Positions 26,441 to 29,945 of a stretch of DNA of 29,945 bases are shown one piece after another. The notes under the pieces are model-generated. The model did no database searches, was not told where the DNA came from, and worked only from the letters and a program-made list of their open reading frames with translations. The stretch comes from a virus. The position numbers and the translations under genes were made by a program. The stretch's first letter is position 1, and the number at the start of each line of letters is the position of its first letter. The stretch spans positions 1 through 29,945 of the IMG/VR virus record IMGVR_UViG_3300034103_000542. One strand, written 5' to 3'.

Positions 26441-27071
26441 TTGATTCTAAATCGGTAATTTGGTACATATAGTGATCAGATGTCTCAAATTTTCTCTTAT
26501 TTTCAACTGAATAGACCGTTAAATCAATTTCATAACCTGGATTTTTGCCAATTCGGTTGAATGTCCAGGCATTATCATACCAAACAATGCGATTATTTGG
26601 ATATGCGTAGTAATTTCCTGTTTCTACTTTAAATAAATGAGCACATTTATGCTCTGGAGTCTCTGAAAAGTTAAGATCTGGGACACCTTTGTTCTCCCAG
26701 GACCAGTCAAGAGTGAACATGTAGGATCCCACGACCTTTTTTCCATCGGGACGAATTAATTCTGCCTGTAATCCAGCGAGACGAGCACGTCTTTGAACGT
26801 CAATGTATGGGGAAAAGCAATCCCAATACATAATGTCCTCTAAAGGTTCAATCGGTGCGTCTGGTTTCCAGCAAAAAGCGTGAAGTGGCCTGCGAGTCCA
26901 ATTCACACCGTTTTCTAAAAATGCCTCAAACAGAGGAACTCTTTTTTCAATGCTCGCAACAGAATGAACATCACATTTGGTTACTTCACCATGTCCCATT
27001 TTATGGTTAAAAAGGAATTCATTACGAATATAACAGGACCAATCTGGAAGACTATGGTTTAAGTAAGCCAT
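26436..27071 (-). CDS. unknown protein (211 aa), probably conserved in cyanophages
   Basis: A 211-residue soluble protein with no family I can name. It is rich in Trp and Tyr (for example W-K-P-D-A-P, M-Y-W-D-C-F-S-P-Y, S-Y-M-F-T-L-D-W-S-W-E-N-K-G and R-I-V-W-Y-D-N-A-W-T-F-N). A central D-V-Q-R-R-A-R-L-A-G-L-Q-A-E-L segment may be helical and the rest looks beta-rich, so a compact enzyme-like or lectin-like fold is possible. There is no signal peptide or membrane segment. The start follows the 51-residue gene by two bases with AAGG upstream, and its stop overlaps a possible late promoter for speD. Its place with a glycosyltransferase-like gene might suggest sugar or surface work, but that is only context. 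Confidence 0.75.
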   Translation of the reverse strand: MAYLNHSLPDWSCYIRNEFLFNHKMGHGEVTKCDVHSVASIEKRVPLFEAFLENGVNWTRRPLHAFCWKPDAPIEPLEDIMYWDCFSPYIDVQRRARLAGLQAELIRPDGKKVVGSYMFTLDWSWENKGVPDLNFSETPEHKCAHLFKVETGNYYAYPNNRIVWYDNAWTFNRIGKNPGYEIDLTVYSVENKRKFETSDHYMYQITDLESK

Positions 27072-27073
27072 GT

Positions 27074-27229
27074 TTAACCTTTACCTTGACCCCTATACTT
27101 TTTACGAGCATTATTACGAGACGAAGCGGCATACTTGGTTCCTGCACCGCTTCCCTGACGAGACTTTTTAGGGGTCCCAGGCATATAAGAGGAGTTCTTA
27201 TTCAGACCGACTTTTGCTTTTGCTGCCAT
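27074..27229 (-). CDS. very small basic protein (51 aa), K/R/S/G-rich
   Basis: A 51-residue protein starting M-A-A-K-A-K-V-G-L-N-K-N and ending K-K-Y-R-G-Q-G-K-G. It is strongly basic, with short segments such as T-P-K-K-S-R-Q-G and A-R-K-K-Y, and no hydrophobic core, so it is probably unstructured alone and may bind nucleic acid. GGAG lies 9 bases before the ATG. The first 28 bases overlap the end of the 64-residue gene in another frame, and the stop is two bases before the 211-residue gene. I recall similar tiny basic proteins in this position in other cyanophages, without a known role. The coordinated spacing supports it as a real gene. Confidence 0.7.
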   Translation of the reverse strand: MAAKAKVGLNKNSSYMPGTPKKSRQGSGAGTKYAASSRNNARKKYRGQGKG

Positions 27230-27396
27230 ACATTATTCTCCAATAAAATTTCAGTTTCAATATCTTCAGGATTTGGAGAACCTGTCTGATAAAATTCAAT
27301 CGACAGATCCTCCATTACATTGAAATATTCTTCTTCTGTAAGACTTGAATAAATTCTTCTTCCCTTACAGAGAATATTATATCGTTCGTTAGCCAT
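27202..27396 (-). CDS. small acidic protein (64 aa), conserved cyanophage type
   Basis: From the ATG at 27396 this is 64 residues: M-A-N-E-R-Y-N-I-L-C-K-G-R, then L-T-E-E-E-Y-F-N-V-M-E-D-L and E-F-Y-Q-T-G-S-P-N-P-E-D-I. The ATG overlaps the stop of the glycosyltransferase-like gene (TGATG), so translation is probably coupled. A GTG at 27444 would add 16 residues inside the upstream gene and was not chosen. The pattern E-E-Y-F-x-x-M-E-D-L-x-I-E-F-Y-Q-T-G is one I recall from several T4-like cyanophages as a hypothetical protein. It is likely helical and acidic. It may partner the upstream enzyme, but no function is shown. Confidence 0.75.
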   Translation of the reverse strand: MANERYNILCKGRRIYSSLTEEEYFNVMEDLSIEFYQTGSPNPEDIETEILLENNVWQQKQKSV

Positions 27397-28148
27397 CAAA
27401 TGATTCTTGTCTTCTCGTGACCAACTCTGATACGAGGATCGCACCAGATTTCAAAACCTGCTTCCTTTGCATCCAAACAGAATGATACGTCTTCTCCACA
27501 CATATCCTGTACTTCACCAGATTCAAAGACTTGCATCTTTGGAGCAAACCAAGGATACTTCATCTCTGAGTGTTCAAAGACTCCGTTCTTAATCAACAAC
27601 CAACCAAATCCAGCATAATCAACAGTGAATGGTTTCCGACGCTTTGAGATACTCTCAATGGTTTCGTGATTCATAACACCACCATTGTTACGGAAATCAT
27701 CCTCTTCCATCCAGTGTGCTACAGAGGTTGTTCTACCATCCTCTGTACAATACCATCCAGAAGCAATGTCTTGATCCATCAGAACAAGTTGCCAGAACTT
27801 TTCAGTATTGAAAACAATATCACTATCAATCCATAACTGCCAATCATACTTCAGTTTACCATCCCAGGGAATCTGATCAGGTCCACGAAGTACATTTGCT
27901 CCAAGACACTTGCAACGGGCAAAGTTCACCATTGAAGAATAATCTTGTGAGATTTGGATACTGGCGCCAGCCTGCACCAAATCAAAACAAAGTTGAACAA
28001 AATTCTTTAAGTAAGTATATGAGACCCCTCTTCCAGGTAGACAGAATACAACTGTTTTGCCCTTTACCATCTCACGGGCCAAGTTGTAATCCCATTCAGG
28101 TTCTGAAGCGGTCGGAGTCTTTGCTTTTACGGTAAATCCTTTAGCCAT
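27396..28148 (-). CDS. glycosyltransferase-like protein, GT-A fold (250 aa)
   Basis: Probably a nucleotide-sugar-using transferase. After an N-terminal segment, a T-V-V-F-C-L-P-G-R-G strand-loop (residues 32-41) is followed by a W-I-D-S-D-I-V-F motif with D-S-D at 108-110. That is the DxD-type metal and sugar-nucleotide site of GT-A enzymes. Then come V-D-Y-A-G-F-G-W-L-L-I-K (177-188), G-E-D (218-220, the likely catalytic acid region with V-S-F-C), and a C-terminal D-P-R-I-R-V-G-H (237-244) with a conserved His. This order matches phage and bacterial GT2-like proteins. The acceptor is unknown; host or virion surface or phage DNA are possible. It has a near-consensus sigma-70 promoter and no Shine-Dalgarno, and it overlaps the 64-residue gene by one base. 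Confidence 0.75.
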   Translation of the reverse strand: MAKGFTVKAKTPTASEPEWDYNLAREMVKGKTVVFCLPGRGVSYTYLKNFVQLCFDLVQAGASIQISQDYSSMVNFARCKCLGANVLRGPDQIPWDGKLKYDWQLWIDSDIVFNTEKFWQLVLMDQDIASGWYCTEDGRTTSVAHWMEEDDFRNNGGVMNHETIESISKRRKPFTVDYAGFGWLLIKNGVFEHSEMKYPWFAPKMQVFESGEVQDMCGEDVSFCLDAKEAGFEIWCDPRIRVGHEKTRII

Positions 28149-28171
28149 AATAGAATGCGTTTACATCAATG

Positions 28172-28200
28172 ATCATACAGTATTATATAGTGAATGTCAA
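28172..28200 (-). promoter_or_regulatory. sigma-70-type promoter for the glycosyltransferase-like gene
   Basis: The minus strand has TTGACA (28200-28195), a 17-base spacer, and TATGAT (28177-28172), which match 6 of 6 and 5 of 6 consensus bases. Transcription would start near 28165, leaving about 17 bases before the ATG. The -35 hexamer lies over the TGA stop of the 58-residue gene. This suggests host RNA polymerase and early expression. Confidence 0.7.
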
Positions 28201-28373
28201 TCGCTGTCCTTTTCGGTAATCACTAAATCTCCGCCCTCAATTGACAAACGGACCTCTGTGTCTTCATACCAAGAAAGATCGTTTGCAATCCATTCAGGAA
28301 TCACAATATAATACTCACCAGTAATTGGATCGACCTGTACGAGTTGAAAATTTTCTCCGGAATTTTTTTTCAT
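28197..28373 (-). CDS. AbrB/SpoVT-like small protein (58 aa)
   Basis: A 58-residue protein. It has Q-L-V-Q-V-D-P-I-T-G-E-Y-Y-I-V-I-P-E-W-I-A (about residues 10-30), then V-R-L-S-I-E-G-G-D-L-V-I-T-E. This resembles the swapped-hairpin AbrB/SpoVT fold, in which a D-x-x-G-x-I-x-I-P stretch is followed by a V-x-x-x-x-x-x-x-x-L-x-I strand. The fit is partial, and I recall similar proteins in cyanophages annotated as hypothetical. If it folds that way it could be a small DNA-binding regulator or an antitoxin without a toxin partner (the neighbouring gene is not a toxin). A TATAAATC late-like box lies 26 bases upstream, and no Shine-Dalgarno is seen. Confidence 0.65.
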   Translation of the reverse strand: MKKNSGENFQLVQVDPITGEYYIVIPEWIANDLSWYEDTEVRLSIEGGDLVITEKDSD

Positions 28374-28399
28374 TTCAGGTATATGAATCTTCTTTTTCA

Positions 28400-28407
28400 G
28401 ATTTATA
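28400..28407 (-). promoter_or_regulatory. possible late promoter TATAAATC before the AbrB-like gene
   Basis: Minus strand TATAAATC differs from TATAAATA in the last base and lies 26 bases before the ATG at 28373, the same spacing as the exact late promoter before the 113-residue gene. It may be a weaker late promoter. Confidence 0.35.
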
Positions 28408-28477
28408 TAGCACTTTATATTTTACTCGCGTCCGTAACACTTTGTAGGTTAGGGGGACCCATGGTTTTTATATAACG

Positions 28478-28490
28478 GGGGCGGCGCCCC
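28478..28490 (-). promoter_or_regulatory. GC-rich hairpin
   Basis: GGGGC and GCCCC pair around a three-base loop. No T-run follows on either strand, so it is not a standard terminator. It could stop, pause or protect RNA ends between two gene blocks. Confidence 0.4.
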
Positions 28491-28538
28491 GAACGCAACG
28501 GGACGGGGGCACTGCCAGATCACGAACGAATGTTATAC

Positions 28539-28736
28539 CTAACCACGCCCTTCGTAGTTAGTATGAAGACCCGCAAGTTCCCACGCAGGGTAACCATCAA
28601 TGCCCGCACGATTGAGTGAACGACCGAACGTATCATCACGGTGAGAGTTAAGTTGCGAACGACCCTTTGCAACGTTGGTGCTCACCCATACGGTCTGACG
28701 GGTGTTAAGATCGGATGCGATGTTGTAGAGTGCCAT
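28539..28736 (-). CDS. unknown small protein (65 aa)
   Basis: A 65-residue polar protein of unknown function, beginning M-A-L-Y-N-I-A-S-D-L-N-T-R-Q-T-V-W-V-S-T-N-V. It then has R-S-Q-L-N-S-H-R-D-D-T-F-G-R-S-L-N-R and ends Y-P-A-W-E-L-A-G-L-H-T-N-Y-E-G-R-G. It has many Asn, Arg and Asp and no membrane segment or cysteine. The reading frame is clean, with the ATG at 28736, though the usual Shine-Dalgarno is absent (a pyrimidine tract TTCCTC precedes it). GC content is higher than in the structural cluster. Its place in a row of small genes with the same composition supports it as a real gene. Transfer from another source is possible, but nothing in the protein names a family. Confidence 0.55.
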   Translation of the reverse strand: MALYNIASDLNTRQTVWVSTNVAKGRSQLNSHRDDTFGRSLNRAGIDGYPAWELAGLHTNYEGRG

Positions 28737-28772
28737 GATAACGAATGAGGAATGTGTGTGGTTTAGTGTAAC

Positions 28773-29033
28773 TCAGTCACGGGTAGAATCGAACACCGAA
28801 TAGAAACAATCCCATGCCCAAGTGTCGGCAACGAATGTATCAATGCCGCACTGATCACAGACCCATTCGTAGGCACTGTCACAGTCTGCATTAGTCTCAA
28901 CCACGAAGTTATAGAGAGAAGCAATAGCACCACGGAAGCAATCATTCTCCATTTCAGACACCCACCACTTGCCAGTTTCAGTGCTTTTGTTGATCATCTT
29001 GCCGTCGATGGAGAATGCTTTGATCACGGACAT
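28773..29033 (-). CDS. unknown small Cys/Trp-rich protein (86 aa)
   Basis: An 86-residue acidic protein with four cysteines (one at about residue 32, then 51, 59 and 62) and five tryptophans. It begins M-S-V-I-K-A-F-S-I-D-G-K and ends C-F-Y-S-V-F-D-S-T-R-D. A C-D-Q-C pair (residues 59-62) could bind metal, with another Cys at 51. It follows the terminator at 29070-29102, so it should have its own promoter in the 36 bases before it, though no clear one was found. Upstream, AAAGAAAAG is a weak purine stretch only. No family is recognised. The frame is compact, is free of internal stops and shares the composition of its neighbours, which supports coding. Confidence 0.55.
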   Translation of the reverse strand: MSVIKAFSIDGKMINKSTETGKWWVSEMENDCFRGAIASLYNFVVETNADCDSAYEWVCDQCGIDTFVADTWAWDCFYSVFDSTRD

Positions 29034-29069
29034 TTGAGTTGCTTTTCTTTGACTCTTTTAGTATTGCAT

Positions 29070-29102
29070 AAAAAAAGTGTCCACGGGGAGAATCGTGGAC
29101 AC
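29070..29102 (-). terminator. rho-independent terminator (minus strand)
   Basis: Nine-base perfect inverted repeat: GTGTCCACG (29077-29085) and CGTGGACAC (29094-29102) around an eight-base loop. On the minus strand a run of seven T follows (29076-29070). It ends transcription 11 bases after the stop of the 45-residue gene. Confidence 0.88.
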
Positions 29103-29113
29103 CTTATCAACTG

Positions 29114-29251
29114 TCACCAGATAACAGGATTGCCCTGCAGATCGGTTACAGTTCCCTGTTCATTGTCGGTTGCGATAGAGTCAAGAATCTGCAGAATTTG
29201 CGAACCATCTTTACCTTGACGAAGCAGAGAGATTGCGAGGTTGAGAGTCAT
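29114..29251 (-). CDS. small protein (45 aa), cyanophage small-gene family
   Basis: A 45-residue protein starting M-T-L-N-L-A-I-S-L-L-R-Q-G-K-D-G and including Q-I-L-Q-I-L-D-S-I, with the end N-P-V-I-W. The pattern M-T-L-N-x-A-x-x-L-L-R-Q-G, then I-L-x-I-L-D, is one I recall from short hypothetical proteins of marine cyanophages. It is likely helical and could help interact with a host protein or nucleic acid, but this is not shown. The strong terminator lies 11 bases after its stop. The upstream sequence is pyrimidine-rich (TTTTTCCTTC) without a Shine-Dalgarno. Confidence 0.6.
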   Translation of the reverse strand: MTLNLAISLLRQGKDGSQILQILDSIATDNEQGTVTDLQGNPVIW

Positions 29252-29268
29252 GAAATGAAGGAAAAAGA

Positions 29269-29376
29269 TTAACGAATGGCGGTGAGTTTGATGTCATCAC
29301 CAGGACAGAAGTTCAGTTCAGACGCATACCAGAGAAGAAGGGAATTGTGCCAAATTGTGCAGAGTGAAAGAACCAT
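29269..29376 (-). CDS. possible overlapping small ORF (35 aa)
   Basis: An ATG at 29376 opens a 35-codon frame that overlaps the last 64 bases of the 105-residue gene in another frame and ends at 29269. Its end (A-S-E-L-N-F-C-P-G-D-D-I-K-L-T-A-I-R) lies mostly outside the overlap and reads like a real protein tail. The start reads M-V-L-S-L-C-T-I-W-H. No Shine-Dalgarno is present. It could be a separate small gene translated after the 105-residue gene, or chance. Confidence 0.3.
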   Translation of the reverse strand: MVLSLCTIWHNSLLLWYASELNFCPGDDIKLTAIR

Positions 29377-29630
29377 TGAAAGTTCTTTTGAAACACACTC
29401 TCATCACCAATTCCGTGCTCACGCAGAATAGCATTGAGGCGCGATTTGGTGGTGTTAGATTGATGCCCACCATCGAACAATTCGATCCAGGTTTCACCAA
29501 TGCGAGCGATCAGATTGCCATGGAGAAACACATCAGAAACGTTCGAACATGCAACGACTTCGGTGTTATCAAGTTTGAAATCTTTGCCAGCAGTGATAGC
29601 GGCATTCATCAGACGTTCGATCTTACGCAT
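29313..29630 (-). CDS. unknown small protein (105 aa), phage family
   Basis: From the ATG at 29630 this is 105 residues: M-R-K-I-E-R-L-M-N-A-A-I, a beta segment V-F-L-H-G-N-L-I-A-R-I-G, then S-N-T-T-K-S-R-L-N-A-I-L-R-E-H-G, F-Q-K-N-F-Q-W-F and an end with G-M-R-L-N. The run of L-H-G-N-L-I-A, then T-T-K-S-R-L-N-A-I-L, then Q-K-x-F-x-W is a pattern I recall from hypothetical proteins of marine phages. The family has no function known to me. A TTG at 29651 would add 7 residues but has no better ribosome site. CCTCC, not GGAGG, precedes the ATG. Its composition matches the GC-richer block. Confidence 0.65.
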   Translation of the reverse strand: MRKIERLMNAAITAGKDFKLDNTEVVACSNVSDVFLHGNLIARIGETWIELFDGGHQSNTTKSRLNAILREHGIGDESVFQKNFQWFFHSAQFGTIPFFSGMRLN

Positions 29631-29655
29631 GGGAGGAATTCGTCTCAACAAAGGT

Positions 29656-29684
29656 AGTATGGATCAAATCAGGGGACTTTGCAA
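29656..29684 (-). promoter_or_regulatory. possible sigma-70-type promoter before the 105-residue gene
   Basis: Minus strand TTGCAA (29684-29679), 17-base spacer, CATACT (29661-29656). Four of six bases match in each hexamer, and the ATG is 25 bases further. It fits an early host-type promoter but is only moderate evidence. Confidence 0.35.
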
Positions 29685-29691
29685 GGGGGGT

Positions 29692-29715
29692 TGTGCCACT
29701 TGTTCAACTGGCACA
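29692..29715 (-). promoter_or_regulatory. hairpin at the end of the right-edge gene
   Basis: TGTGCCA (29692-29698) and TGGCACA (29709-29715) pair across a stem of 7 bases, and the inner TTG and CAA could extend it. It spans the TGA stop at 29704-29706. On the minus strand it is followed by a C run and not T, so termination would not be of the standard type. Confidence 0.4.
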
Positions 29716-29945
29716 CTGAAAGCGCCCAGCGTTGAAGTTATGATACGCAAAGACCTCACGATTGACCAGTTTGAACATACCAAACTCATTGGTCATCACA
29801 TAACCCTCTGCATCAATCCTGTTGTATCCGATATAAGCAGCAGGACCCATGTTGCGGCACAGGAAGAGACAATCATCTTTGATCGACTTCACCAATGCCC
29901 ACAAACGAATCAGGTTAGGATCACAATCAAAGTCTTCTGCAACGA
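29704..29945 (-). CDS. unknown protein, partial at right edge (about 80 aa visible)
   Basis: The frame is open from the stop at 29704 to the right edge of the window and beyond. The only initiator near the edge would be a TTG at 29904, but in-frame codons before it read V-A-E-D-F-D-C-D-P-N-L-I-R, which look like real protein, so the true start lies outside. Visible later segments are L-W-A-L-V-K-S-I-K-D-D, Y-I-G-Y-N-R-I-D-A-E-G-Y-V-M and F-K-L-V-N-R-E-V-F-A-Y-H-N-F-N-A-G-R-F-Q-C-A-S. It looks like a compact alpha/beta domain of about 80 residues or the end of a longer protein. No family is recognised. A hairpin spans its stop codon. Confidence 0.6.
   Translation of the reverse strand, partial: VAEDFDCDPNLIRLWALVKSIKDDCLFLCRNMGPAAYIGYNRIDAEGYVMTNEFGMFKLVNREVFAYHNFNAGRFQCAS

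Larger units (their letters stand above)
28374..28538 (-). other. gene-free GC-rich spacer
   Basis: 165 bases without a supported gene. It holds a GC-rich hairpin at 28478-28490 and a TATAAATC late-like box at 28400-28407. Runs of G lie at 28452, 28477 and 28504 on the plus strand. The 60 bases at 28441-28500 contain 34 G or C, against 14 in 20401-20460. It separates the accessory small-gene block from the rest. Confidence 0.7.

Noticed and set aside
27397-27444. GTG start adding 16 residues to the 64-residue gene
   Set aside because: The ATG at 27396 overlaps the upstream stop in a typical TGATG coupling, and the added residues would lie wholly in the upstream gene.
28470-28500. TTGCGT-18-TATATA promoter on the minus strand across the hairpin
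   Set aside because: Weak -35 and a spacer made of the GC-rich hairpin make a working promoter unlikely.
28441-28510. G-quadruplex on the plus strand
   Set aside because: Four G runs exist, but the gaps between them are too long for a usual quadruplex.
28763-28945. Minus-strand frame of 60 residues
   Set aside because: It lies inside the 86-residue gene in another frame and is hydrophobic, with no ribosome site. The 86-residue frame is better supported.
29318-29500. Minus-strand frame of 60 residues
   Set aside because: It overlaps the 105-residue gene, whose sequence matches a known phage pattern.
374-29657. Open frames on the plus strand (for example 1019-1237, 6842-7054, 13468-13650)
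   Set aside because: All lie opposite long minus-strand genes with recognisable protein sequence, have low-complexity or unlikely composition, and lack ribosome sites. They are shadows.
1-29945. tRNA genes, CRISPR arrays, IS elements, attachment sites
   Set aside because: No cloverleaf-like arms, regularly spaced direct repeats, transposase or integrase motifs were seen. A short tRNA could be missed by eye.

Overview
The window looks like part of the genome of a T4-like cyanophage (a contractile-tailed virus of marine Synechococcus or Prochlorococcus). The evidence is a minus-strand baseplate cluster with recognisable gp6, gp25 and gp8 homologues, two giant tail/baseplate proteins of 3957 and 2359 residues, a tail-fibre-like protein, the first codons of a gp13-like neck protein, and a small phage-type S-adenosylmethionine decarboxylase (speD). 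Exact copies of the T4-type late promoter TATAAATA support this. All credible genes are on the minus strand, so transcription runs from high to low coordinates. No tRNA, CRISPR array, integrase or insertion sequence was seen.

Region by region, in the direction of transcription. (a) 29945-28539: tightly packed small genes of unknown function in DNA clearly richer in G+C than the rest. It has a clean minus-strand terminator at 29070-29102, possible host-type promoters, and starts without Shine-Dalgarno sequences. (b) 28538-28374: a gene-free, GC-rich spacer with a strong hairpin. (c) 28373-25760: an AbrB-like small protein, a GT-A type glycosyltransferase-like protein behind a near-consensus sigma-70 promoter, two small overlapping genes, a 211-residue unknown, speD, and an 80-residue unknown with hairpins before its start. 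(d) 25729-2884: the late baseplate cluster gp25, gp6, the 3957-residue protein in the gp7 position, gp8, and the 2359-residue DUF4815-type tail protein. (e) 2887-1: six small or medium genes joined by stop/start overlaps (two coiled-coil or helical proteins, a beta-sandwich-like structural protein, a 76-residue protein, a 560-residue tail-fibre-like protein, a coiled-coil protein), then the start of the gp13-like gene, which runs off the left edge.

How it works together: late sigma factor (gp55-type) promoters before gp25, gp8 and the 113-residue protein divide the structural cluster into three late transcription segments. Translation within segments is coupled by 1-4 base overlaps and by ribosome-binding sites placed inside the last codons of the upstream gene. 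The host-type promoter before the glycosyltransferase-like gene suggests an earlier expression class for the accessory genes.

The points most worth following are the repeat families shared between the large baseplate proteins, a YHYH-like domain inside the 3957-residue protein, the dual use of terminal Gly-Gly codons as ribosome-binding sites, the late promoters placed on stop codons, and the compositional break near 28.4 kb. Function calls rest on recalled family patterns, since no database search was possible.
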